Positions 16,966 to 24,753 of a stretch of DNA of 34,054 nt are shown one piece after another. The notes beneath the pieces are model-generated. The model worked only from the letters and a program-made list of their open reading frames with translations. It ran no database searches and was not told the DNA's origin. Source of the DNA: Phycisphaerae bacterium. GTDB lineage: Bacteria; Planctomycetota; Phycisphaerae; Sedimentisphaerales; UBA12454. The DNA is taken from contig JAPLMW010000076.1 of assembly GCA_026386845.1 (NCBI GenBank), forward strand, positions 1 to 34,054, read 5' to 3'. A program made the position numbers and the translations under genes. Each line of letters begins with the position of its first letter. The stretch's first letter is position 1.

Positions 16966-17034
16966 GTCAATCTCCTTTAACGCAATCCTTATTTTTAAAT
17001 ACAAATAACTATTATATTCTTTATATATAATTTG

Positions 17035-17406
17035 TCAAGATTTGCAGATTTCCAATTGCTGGCTTTCTGCTGTATCGGAAAGTCTGAATCTACCTTTGGA
17101 AATTCTTCCATTGAATATCAATTCTATACAGCAATTACTTTCAGAGACTAATTCGTATTCTCCGCTGTCGACTATTTCCACTGTTCCTTTACCGTTATTG
17201 ACAGGGCCTTGATATGTGAGGAATTTTTTGTCGTGGTCGAAAATGGGCGTTGCTTTTGTTTTCTCTGTCGCTAATTTTTCCGGCGGGGTTTCCAATCGCC
17301 AGGTTTTGAGAATATCACCTTGCTCAATCATCAAATCCCAATGAGTTTGTCCCTCTTGCGTGTGTTTATGAATGACAAATCGTGTTTTGTTTACGATTTC
17401 CGCCAC
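17035..17406 (-). CDS. Stand-alone LigD-type 3'-phosphoesterase domain protein
   Basis: 123 residues matching the DNA polymerase-ligase N-terminal (LigD phosphoesterase) domain, which trims 3' phosphates and ribonucleotides during end joining in LigD. Visible: FVIHKHTQEGQTHWDLMIEQ with H15, H22 and D24, DILKTWRLETPP, FDHDKKFLTYQGPV, and GTVEIVDSGEYEL. The HWDLM form, with Met where Pseudomonas LigD has a catalytic Arg, belongs to a shorter subgroup, so activity is uncertain. No ligase, polymerase or Ku gene is in the window. It starts 6 bases after the pta stop, so it is the downstream member of a pta transcript. Confidence 0.8.
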   Translation of the reverse strand: MAEIVNKTRFVIHKHTQEGQTHWDLMIEQGDILKTWRLETPPEKLATEKTKATPIFDHDKKFLTYQGPVNNGKGTVEIVDSGEYELVSESNCCIELIFNGRISKGRFRLSDTAESQQLEICKS

Positions 17407-17412
17407 AATTTT

Positions 17413-18414
17413 TTAGCCTGAGGCTTGTATGGCTGTTATTGCCACCGCAGCAACAATATCATCGCTATTGCAGCCGCGGGATAAATCATTTACCGGCTTT
17501 GCCAAGCCCTGCAAAATCGGGCCGTAAGCGTTGAATCCTGCCAGTCTTTCCGTAACTTTATAACAGATATTGCCTGCTCCCAGTTCTGGGAAGATGAATA
17601 CATTGGCCTGGCCTTTTAGAGGGCTGTCCGGGCATTTTTTCGCAGCGACTTTCGGCACAAAAGCGGCATCGAACTGCAATTCGCCGTCAATTATGTATTC
17701 GCCATCGAAATCTTTTGCCAGTTTTTCCTTCGCAAGCTCGGTTGCTTTAATCATTTTTGAAGGTACGCTGCCTTGCGCGGAGCCTTTTGTCGAGTAGGAC
17801 AGCATTGCGATTTTTGGCAGGATGTCGAATTGTTTTGCCGTCCTTGCGGTAGAGAGCGTGATATCTGCAATCTGCTCGGCATCCGGTTCTTCGACAAGGC
17901 CGCAGTCTGCGTAAAGGATTGTCATTTTGTCGTTTGTCATAAAGAACATACTCGAAACGGTTTTGATGCCTTTGGCTGCTTTTATGACTTGCAGTGCCGG
18001 CCTGACAGTATCGGCGGTTGAGTGTGTCGCTCCGGAAACAAGACCATCAGCCTCGCCGTTTTTTATCATCATCGTGCCGAAATAGACCCTACCCTTGATG
18101 GTTTTAATGGCTGATTCAGGAGTTACACCTTTGTTTTTACGAAGCTGGTAAAATTGTTCAGCATAATCTTTCAGCTTTTCGCTGGTAAAATTATTTATGA
18201 TATTGATGTCGTTTGTTTTTGCCCCTATATTTTTAAGAGCGCTGCTGATTTGTTTTTCATCGCCGAGAATGGTTATTTTTGCCATTTTTCGCTCGGTGAT
18301 TTTTTTTGCTGCCTCGATTGTTCTTTCATCGTGGCCTTCCGGCAGGACGATATGCTTGTAAAGGGCCGTTGCTTTTTCAATAATCTGTTGAGAAAAATCT
18401 TTATTCGTTTCCAT
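17413..18414 (-). CDS. pta: Phosphate acetyltransferase
   Basis: Pta interconverts acetyl-CoA and acetyl phosphate in the cytoplasm; with acetate kinase (not in the window) it yields ATP from fermentation. The 333-residue length is that of the short, single-domain form. Conserved stretches are IVLPEGHDERTIEAA, GEADGLVSGATHSTADTVRP, MLSYSTKGSAQG, ELQFDAAFVP, NVFIFPELGAGNICYK, and GPILQGLAKPVNDLSRGCN. Both the upstream tRNA-Arg and the downstream LigD-PE gene lie on the same strand. The Shine-Dalgarno sequence for ATG 18414 is weak. Confidence 0.95.
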   Translation of the reverse strand: METNKDFSQQIIEKATALYKHIVLPEGHDERTIEAAKKITERKMAKITILGDEKQISSALKNIGAKTNDINIINNFTSEKLKDYAEQFYQLRKNKGVTPESAIKTIKGRVYFGTMMIKNGEADGLVSGATHSTADTVRPALQVIKAAKGIKTVSSMFFMTNDKMTILYADCGLVEEPDAEQIADITLSTARTAKQFDILPKIAMLSYSTKGSAQGSVPSKMIKATELAKEKLAKDFDGEYIIDGELQFDAAFVPKVAAKKCPDSPLKGQANVFIFPELGAGNICYKVTERLAGFNAYGPILQGLAKPVNDLSRGCNSDDIVAAVAITAIQASG

Positions 18415-18458
18415 ATATTTTCATCTCAAATTTTTAATTTCATATTTTTTTATACAAA

Positions 18459-18532
18459 CGCGTCTGACAGGACTCGAACCTGTAACCTTTGGTTCCGTAG
18501 ACCAATGCTCTATCCAATTGAGCTACAGACGC
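18459..18532 (-). tRNA. tRNA-Arg (anticodon ACG)
   Basis: On the minus strand: acceptor GCGTCTG/CAGACGC, D arm TAGCTCAATTGGATAGAGC, an anticodon stem TTGGT/ACCAA around loop CTACGGA (anticodon ACG, expected to be deaminated to ICG), and T arm ACAGG-TTCGAGT-CCTGT. The discriminator is G, from C18459 on the plus strand. CCA is not encoded. It lies between miaA and pta, all on the minus strand. Confidence 0.96.
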
Positions 18533-18622
18533 AAGTCTTTATTTTACAACAACTTACAAAATAACTTGTTTCCCATTCCGGTCTTGATTTACTTTACATT
18601 TACAGGGGTTGTTTTGCAAGAA

Positions 18623-19549
18623 TTAACATTGCAGGTTCTCCGTGCTTTTTTTAAGTACCTGTTCGACAGTATCATCATTGTTTATATCGAGCCAGTTGAC
18701 ATTTTTGAAAGTCTTGAACCATGTTCGCTGGGCCTTTGCGAATCTGCGGGTATTGATTTTTATCTTCTCAAAGGCTTTTTCGAGAGTCTCTTTGCCTGCA
18801 AGATAATCAATAATTTCAGCGTAGCCTATAGCGCTGCGAGCCTGCAGGCTTAACGGTTTTTCTTCAGCAAGCAAACTTTTGACCTCGTCAATAAGGCCGG
18901 CTTCAATCATTTTTTTTACTCTTGCGTTTATTCGTTTATTTTCTTCATCTTTTTCTCTTCGCAGCCCCAAAATTATCCAGTTGCCTTTTGGCTGCGGCAA
19001 ATCGAACTGCTGCTGGAAGCTGGAAATCGGTTTTCCTGTAAGCTGATAGACTTCGAACGCTCTTATTATTCGTTTTTCATCATTGCGATGGATTTTCTCT
19101 GCGGCAGGGGGGTCGATAGCGGAAAGTTCCTTATGCAATTCTTCGAGAGATGTTTTTTCGATTCGTTCTTTTAGCTGTTTGCGGATTTGTTCATTTGTGC
19201 CGGGGCCTTCGAAAATTCCATAGAGCATCGCTTTTATATACATCGCACTTCCGCCGACGGCGACGACAGGTTTATTTTTAGATTCTATTTGTTTAACGGC
19301 CTGGTCAGCGAGATTCAGAAATCTGTCAACACTGAACGACTCGCTCGGTTCAACAATGTCAATAAGGTGATAATTGAGCTGCTTTTGGGCGTCTTTTGAT
19401 GGTTTCGCAGTGCCGATGTCCATCCTGCGATAGACTTTCATTGAGTCGATGCTGAGTATTTCGGCATCGAGTTTTTTCGCTAACTCAAAGGCCAATCTGC
19501 CTTTGCCGCCGGCGGTTACGCCCAGAATTAGTATCCTTTGTTTGTCCAT
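18623..19549 (-). CDS. miaA: tRNA dimethylallyltransferase MiaA
   Basis: MiaA transfers a dimethylallyl group from DMAPP to N6 of A37 in UNN-decoding tRNAs. It has 308 residues from ATG 19549. Family motifs are LSIDSMKVYRRMDIGTAKPS, YHLIDIVEPSESFSVDRF, VAVGGSAMYIKAMLYG, RIIRAFEVYQLTGKP, and SAIGYAEIIDYLAGK with RRFAKAQRTWFK. The odd point is the P-loop: GVTAGGKG (residues 10-17) has Gly where Ser or Thr normally follows the Lys and coordinates Mg2+. The rest of the enzyme looks intact. The divergent ispA gene starts 78 bases away, and its pathway supplies the DMAPP substrate. Confidence 0.93.
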   Translation of the reverse strand: MDKQRILILGVTAGGKGRLAFELAKKLDAEILSIDSMKVYRRMDIGTAKPSKDAQKQLNYHLIDIVEPSESFSVDRFLNLADQAVKQIESKNKPVVAVGGSAMYIKAMLYGIFEGPGTNEQIRKQLKERIEKTSLEELHKELSAIDPPAAEKIHRNDEKRIIRAFEVYQLTGKPISSFQQQFDLPQPKGNWIILGLRREKDEENKRINARVKKMIEAGLIDEVKSLLAEEKPLSLQARSAIGYAEIIDYLAGKETLEKAFEKIKINTRRFAKAQRTWFKTFKNVNWLDINNDDTVEQVLKKSTENLQC

Positions 19550-19627
19550 AATCAATAATTGGCTGTATGAAGTCTGGAAAATATGTATAATAACAGGTTT
19601 GTGAAAAAACTCCAATAGCGGGTTAAA

Positions 19628-20530
19628 GTGGCTGAAAAAACGGAAAAAATAGATATTAAAATAGAACTTGAACAGAAGGCTAGTCTTGTCAATGAAGTGA
19701 TTGCCGCGGTGATTAAGGGTTTTGTCGGTATTCCTGACAGGCTAAGAGAGGCTATAGAATATACTCTTTCCGCACCGGGCAAAAGGGTGAGGGCAGCGGT
19801 TGTATTATTGTGCTGTGAATCTGTGGCAGGCAATATTAATAAGGATGCTGAAATTGCTGCGGCGGCGATTGAAATGGTTCATACCTATTCTCTTGTCCAC
19901 GATGATTTGCCTGCGATGGATGACGATGATTTTCGCAGGGGCAAGCCGAGCTGTCATAAGGCCTTTGACGAAGCGACGGCAATTCTTACCGGCGATGCGC
20001 TTTTGACAATGGCATTTGAACTTTTATCGACGAAAATCAGCGAGCCTTCGAAGGCAGTTGAAATGATAAAGACCCTTGCCGAGGCGGCGGGACCTGCGGG
20101 TATGATTGCCGGGCAGGTTGACGACCTGCTGGCTCAAAACGGAACGGGCAGCAGTGACAATTTGCATAATATTCATATAAACAAAACGGCAAAAATGTTT
20201 GCCGCCTCCGCTCTTTTGGGTGCGATAGCGGGCGGCGCATCGCGGCAGCAAAAGGATTTGCTCGGCCGATTCGGCCTTAAATTAGGACTGGGATTCCAGA
20301 TTGCGGACGACATTCTTGATGTTTCTTCGACAAGCACGCAGCTCGGCAAGACCGCGGGCAAGGACGCAGAGCAGGGAAAGCTTACGTATCCGGCAGTTTT
20401 CGGCCTTGAGCAGTCGAGAAAAAAAGCTGATGAGTTAGCAAATCAGGCGGCAGAAATTCTTGAGCCTTTCGAAGAAAAAGCGAATATGCTGAAAGGGCTT
20501 GTCCTTGCACTTTTAAACAGGACAAAATAA
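19628..20530 (+). CDS. ispA: Farnesyl/geranyl diphosphate synthase
   Basis: A short-chain all-trans prenyl diphosphate synthase that condenses IPP with allylic diphosphates in the cytoplasm. The 300 residues contain APGKRVRAAVVLL, the first Asp-rich motif HDDLPAMDDDDFRRGKPSCH (D92, D93, D98), TGDALLTMAFELL, GQVDDLL, and the second Asp-rich motif FQIADDILDV (D227, D228). GTG 19628 is the start. The position directly before dxs is the classic ispA-dxs arrangement. It opens a five-gene run with gaps of 3, 6, 13 and 7 bases. A TATAAT at 19586-19591 may belong to its promoter, but no good -35 box is in register. Confidence 0.94.
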   Translation: MAEKTEKIDIKIELEQKASLVNEVIAAVIKGFVGIPDRLREAIEYTLSAPGKRVRAAVVLLCCESVAGNINKDAEIAAAAIEMVHTYSLVHDDLPAMDDDDFRRGKPSCHKAFDEATAILTGDALLTMAFELLSTKISEPSKAVEMIKTLAEAAGPAGMIAGQVDDLLAQNGTGSSDNLHNIHINKTAKMFAASALLGAIAGGASRQQKDLLGRFGLKLGLGFQIADDILDVSSTSTQLGKTAGKDAEQGKLTYPAVFGLEQSRKKADELANQAAEILEPFEEKANMLKGLVLALLNRTK

Positions 20531-20533
20531 AAA

Positions 20534-22417
20534 ATGCAATACGAAATACTTGATAAAATTAATTCACCGGCGGATTTAAAACTGCTTTCAGTCGCACAGC
20601 TGAACAAACTTGCTTCTGAATTGAGGGATTATATTACACAGTCTGTCAGTCAGACAGGCGGGCATCTGGCGAGCAATCTCGGAGTGGTTGAGCTGACGAT
20701 TGCGATGCATTATGTTTTTGATTTCAGCGCCGACAGACTTCTTTGGGATGTAGGACATCAGTGTTACGCGCATAAGATACTTACCGGCAGGAGAGAGCTT
20801 TTCAAGAAATTGAGACAGAAGGACGGTGTCAGCGGTTTTCCGAATCCGGCAGAAAGCCCGTACGACCAGTTTGTTGTAGGTCATGCGGGCAGTTCGATTC
20901 CGACCGCACTTGGTCTTGCGCTTGCGTCTCAGAAGCTCGGTACGAAGGAAAAAATCATCGCCTTTGTCGGCGACGCGAGCATTGTGAACGGCCTTAGTTT
21001 CGAGGCGCTGAATAATCTCGGCCTGGTTAAGAGACAGCTTCTTGTTGTGCTTAACGACAATTCAATGGCGATAGATTCTACACAGGGCGCCATTGCGCAG
21101 TTTCTTGCCAAGGTAAGACTGAGCCATACTTATGAGGATTTGCGCAGGAGAACCGACAGGATACTTGAATATCTGCCGGTATTTGGGAAAAAGATGGAAG
21201 ACGCACTGAAAAATTTCAAAAGAACTGTGCGTATGGCGATTACGCCGAACAGGCTTTTTGAAAGTTTAAATATTCCATATTTCGGGCCGGTTGACGGTCA
21301 TGATACTGCATCGCTGATACAGCTTTTTAAGGCCGTTTCGCATCTTGAAACTCCCGCGGTACTGCATGTCTATACCAAAAAGGGCAGAGGGTTCAGTCCT
21401 GCCGATGACAACCCGACGCGTTTTCATTCGACGGGGCCGTTTGAAATCAACGGCGAGGAGTTCAAAAAGGACGAACAGAAAAAAACATTTACCGAATGTT
21501 TTTCGGATTGCATAGTTGAACTTGCGAAAGAGAATGAAAAAATAACCGCAATTACCGCGGCGATGTCGGACGGCACGGGACTGGCGGCATTCAGAGAACA
21601 ATTCAAAGACCGTTATTATGACGTGGGCATTGCGGAATCGGCGGCGGTGGATATCGCGGCAGGCCAGGCGAAACTGGGGTTAAAACCTTTTGTTTGTATT
21701 TATTCAACATTTCTACAGAGAAGTTTCGACCAGATATTTCAGGAAGTCGCGCTGCAGAATCTGCCGGTGGTTTTCTGTATCGACAGGGCAGGTCTTGTCG
21801 GGGCAGACGGGCCTACCCATCACGGTCTGATGGATATCGGATTTTTGCGGATGATGCCGAATATGGTGCTGATTTCTCCGGCAAACGGCGTCGAGCTTAA
21901 AGGTGCCCTGAAGTTTGCCGCGGAAAGTAATTGTCCGGTTGCAATACGGTATCCGAAAGATTATGTTGACGACAGCTTATGTCCTGAGATTTTTTCACGT
22001 CCCTTTGAAATGGGCAAGAGTATTGTATTAAGGCAGGGCAGAAATAAACTGGCTTTGGTGGCGTATGGCAGTATGGCTATCGAGGCATTAAAGGCGGCCC
22101 AAGCCCTTACATCCGATAATATCGATATAACCGTTATAAACGCGCGGTTTGCCAAGCCCATTGACGAAAAAATTGTTTCATTATTGGCTGGTGGTTTATG
22201 TATAATAACCATTGAAGACCATGCGGCTGCAGGCGGCTTTGGTTCGGCAGTCCTTGAGGCAGCGGCAAATGCCGGTCTTGATACGGCAAAAATTACGGTG
22301 CTCGGCGCTGGTGATAAGTTTATACAAGCCGACAAAAGAGCAGAGCAGCTTAAGCAATGCGGCATGAGCGCTCAAAAAATTGTCGAAGCAGTGAGAAAAA
22401 TAGTAAATGCAGGCTGA
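20534..22417 (+). CDS. dxs: 1-deoxy-D-xylulose-5-phosphate synthase
   Basis: DXS condenses pyruvate and glyceraldehyde 3-phosphate, the first step of the non-mevalonate isoprenoid pathway, using thiamine diphosphate. It has 627 residues. Features: GGHLASNLGVVELTIAMHYV, WDVGHQCYAHK, GHAGSSIPTALGLA, the ThDP-Mg motif FVGDASIVNGLSFEALNN (GDA rather than the commoner GDG), PVDGHD, then YDVGIAESAAVDIAAGQA with the catalytic Glu, DRAGLVGADGPTHHG, and the C-terminal transketolase domain ITIEDHAAAGGFGSAVLE. ATG 20534 begins 3 bases after the ispA stop, suggesting translational coupling. Confidence 0.96.
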   Translation: MQYEILDKINSPADLKLLSVAQLNKLASELRDYITQSVSQTGGHLASNLGVVELTIAMHYVFDFSADRLLWDVGHQCYAHKILTGRRELFKKLRQKDGVSGFPNPAESPYDQFVVGHAGSSIPTALGLALASQKLGTKEKIIAFVGDASIVNGLSFEALNNLGLVKRQLLVVLNDNSMAIDSTQGAIAQFLAKVRLSHTYEDLRRRTDRILEYLPVFGKKMEDALKNFKRTVRMAITPNRLFESLNIPYFGPVDGHDTASLIQLFKAVSHLETPAVLHVYTKKGRGFSPADDNPTRFHSTGPFEINGEEFKKDEQKKTFTECFSDCIVELAKENEKITAITAAMSDGTGLAAFREQFKDRYYDVGIAESAAVDIAAGQAKLGLKPFVCIYSTFLQRSFDQIFQEVALQNLPVVFCIDRAGLVGADGPTHHGLMDIGFLRMMPNMVLISPANGVELKGALKFAAESNCPVAIRYPKDYVDDSLCPEIFSRPFEMGKSIVLRQGRNKLALVAYGSMAIEALKAAQALTSDNIDITVINARFAKPIDEKIVSLLAGGLCIITIEDHAAAGGFGSAVLEAAANAGLDTAKITVLGAGDKFIQADKRAEQLKQCGMSAQKIVEAVRKIVNAG

Positions 22418-22423
22418 ACAAAT

Positions 22424-23287
22424 ATGGTTAAAAAAGGACAAAAACCAAGACTGATTATTTTCGGTGATGCCCGGCGGGATTTTGTGGCTGAAGCAATCGG
22501 CGATTTTACAAAATTTGCTGCAGGAAAGGCCGAGATACTTGCCAATTGTTTTCATGGCGATTGCATCAAGGGCGTTGTCGAAAATGCGGATTTTGCGATT
22601 GTTTTCGGCGGAGACGGAACAATACTTTCGGCTGCCAGAGAATTAAGTCAGACTAGCGTGCCCGTCATAGGCGTGAATGTCGGCAGACTCGGTTTTCTTG
22701 CCGAGTTCAGCATTGAGGAACTAAAAGAGCTTTTCGACAGAGTTACCACTGATGCCGAACTCATAGAAAAACGGATGGTGCTCAGATGTACCATTACGGG
22801 CGGCGGCGGGGAAAAGTTAAGCTCAACAGCGATAAATGATGTTGTGATAAATGCAGGTCCAAGTTACCAAATGGTGGATTTGAAGATAACCGTTGACGGC
22901 CGGAGCCTTGCCGGTTGCGTGAGTGATGGTCTTATTATATCGACGCCTACCGGCTCGACGGCTTATAATCTTTCTGCCGGCGGCCCGATATTAGCGGCTG
23001 ATTTATCGGCAATTGTTATTACCCCGTTATGTCCGCATACTTTGAGTTTCAGGCCTATTGTGATAAGCGCCGACAGCAGGATTGAGATTTATCCGCAGAG
23101 AATAAACGAGGGTACAACGGTAACGCTTGATGGTCAGGCCTTTCGTTCGCTCAAAAATGGTGATGTCGTTACGGTAGAGAGGCATAACGGCGCATTTCTT
23201 GTTGTTAACAATCCGCTCCGTACTCAATGGGACACGCTTGCGGGCAAATTAAGCTGGGCACAGAAGCCGAAATATAAAGGAAAATGA
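22424..23287 (+). CDS. nadK: NAD kinase
   Basis: ATP-NAD kinase, making NADP+ from NAD+ in the cytoplasm; 287 residues. Signature motifs are GGDGT at 62-66 (IVFGGDGTILSAAREL), VNVGRLGFLAEF, the NDVVIN loop, SDGLIISTPTGSTAYNLSAG, and ITPLCPHTLSFRPIVI. It follows dxs by 6 bases. NADP(H) is consumed by the next enzymes of the isoprenoid pathway and by NfnAB, which makes the position sensible, although the ispA-dxs-nadK order is also simply common. Confidence 0.96.
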   Translation: MVKKGQKPRLIIFGDARRDFVAEAIGDFTKFAAGKAEILANCFHGDCIKGVVENADFAIVFGGDGTILSAARELSQTSVPVIGVNVGRLGFLAEFSIEELKELFDRVTTDAELIEKRMVLRCTITGGGGEKLSSTAINDVVINAGPSYQMVDLKITVDGRSLAGCVSDGLIISTPTGSTAYNLSAGGPILAADLSAIVITPLCPHTLSFRPIVISADSRIEIYPQRINEGTTVTLDGQAFRSLKNGDVVTVERHNGAFLVVNNPLRTQWDTLAGKLSWAQKPKYKGK

Positions 23288-23300
23288 TGAAGAGGTTACG

Positions 23301-24746
23301 GTGAAAAAGCGAAAGAATAAAAATATTATTGTTTTTCTGATTATTGCAATTTTAAGTTCGAGTTGTTTGGCTCTTAATGACGAGATAGGCAATCCGACAG
23401 TTCCGCCAAGCAGTGTCAGGAGCGGACTTCGAAGGTCTCCAAATCCTATAGATAACACAAGTGATCTTGCGGTAACCGGCAATGTCAGCGGTATGGGGTA
23501 TTTTCACGGGCCTGTACCTTATCGGTCAACATCAGAATTCGGTGCGCCTATGGGGACTTCAGATATAGGTTCGTTTTTAAGACGTTCTGCGCCGATTAGC
23601 TCGGCAAGGTCGGGGTACTCACCTCAGCCTTATTATCTTCCTTCGAGCACTGTGAGTTCGGCAGCGGCGAGCGGGACGGGCGGAGTTTTGACATATCCGA
23701 AAATTCGGGACAACAAAGGAACCGGCGAATTTGTGATTCCACCGATATCGAGAGTTGAGAAAAGGGCTGAAATACCGGCTGCATCGCCTTTGTATGATTA
23801 CAGCAGAGCCAGACCGTTGAGTTATGAATCGACGGACCTGGAAAGGATGATAACTTATGACCGTATACGCGAGAAAAACAAAAAAGATTTGAGTGGCGCC
23901 CTGCAGAAGGCAAGTGAGAGTATGTACAAAATTCCTGCCCAGGACCAGCAAACCGGGCGGGAAGCAGAAAGTACATTTTCAATACCCCAGCCGAATGAGC
24001 CGATTAAGCAGTCATTCAAGCCGCTTGAACCTTTGCAGCCCGGCAAAATTCCGGCAGCCCAGGCCCAAACGCCTGCCGGTAAAGATATTTATGAGCAAAT
24101 GCTTGAGCAGGTTATGAAGACACCGCAGGGGCAGGAAGTTTCTCAACCCCCCCAGGGGCAGGTTGCCGAGCAGAACCAGCCTGAAGAAAAACGTCCTTCC
24201 GGTATGAGAAGCGAACTGGGTGAGATAGACGAAAAAACTGCTGAGGCTATTGTCGGCGTGCACAAGAGTTTTGCGTCACAGGCAAAGAATAAATTTAATT
24301 ATTATATGCGAACGGCTGAGGAATTTTTAAAGCAGGGCAAATATTATAGTGCTGTCGATGCTTATACCCTTGCCAGCATATATAAGCCCGACGACCCGCT
24401 TGCTTACGCAGGCAGGTCGCACGCCCTGTTTGCCTCCGGGGAGTATGTGAGCAGCGCATATTTTCTCGCAAGGGCGATAAATATCTTCCCACAGTATGTC
24501 AATTTCAAAGTCGACATCAATGCAATGATACCCGACAAGGACCGCCTCGAAAGCAGGATTGCGGATGTGAAACAATGGGCATCAAAGACAGAGTCGGCAG
24601 AACTCAGGTTTTTGCTGGCATACATATATTATCAGCTTGATAAAACTGATTTGGCACTGGAGGCGATAAAATTTTCCGCTGAGAAGATGCCTAACAGTGC
24701 CCCGATAGAGACATTGAAGCAGGCAATAGAAAAAAAGTCACGGTGA
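23301..24746 (+). CDS. Exported TPR protein with a long disordered region
   Basis: 481 residues from GTG 23301 (AAGAGG 5 bases upstream). The N-terminus KKRKNKNIIVFLIIAILSSS followed by CLALN is a signal sequence; LSSSC could be a lipobox, so the protein may be a lipoprotein. Residues ~30-310 are rich in Ser, Pro, Gly and Gln, with no recognisable domain. Residues ~325-480 form helical tetratricopeptide-like repeats: AEEFLKQGKYYSAVDAYTLA, PLAYAGRSHALFASGEYVSS, and FLLAYIYYQLDKTDLALEAI. It is probably a periplasmic or envelope scaffold. It lies inside an operon of cytoplasmic enzymes, which does not explain its role. Confidence 0.75.
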   Translation: MKKRKNKNIIVFLIIAILSSSCLALNDEIGNPTVPPSSVRSGLRRSPNPIDNTSDLAVTGNVSGMGYFHGPVPYRSTSEFGAPMGTSDIGSFLRRSAPISSARSGYSPQPYYLPSSTVSSAAASGTGGVLTYPKIRDNKGTGEFVIPPISRVEKRAEIPAASPLYDYSRARPLSYESTDLERMITYDRIREKNKKDLSGALQKASESMYKIPAQDQQTGREAESTFSIPQPNEPIKQSFKPLEPLQPGKIPAAQAQTPAGKDIYEQMLEQVMKTPQGQEVSQPPQGQVAEQNQPEEKRPSGMRSELGEIDEKTAEAIVGVHKSFASQAKNKFNYYMRTAEEFLKQGKYYSAVDAYTLASIYKPDDPLAYAGRSHALFASGEYVSSAYFLARAINIFPQYVNFKVDINAMIPDKDRLESRIADVKQWASKTESAELRFLLAYIYYQLDKTDLALEAIKFSAEKMPNSAPIETLKQAIEKKSR

Positions 24747-24753
24747 GGTATCG

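Noticed and set aside
18154-18564. Plus-strand reading frame across the tRNA-Arg gene
   Set aside because: It is the complement of pta and of the tRNA; the peptide around it is a known false translation of tRNA antisense.
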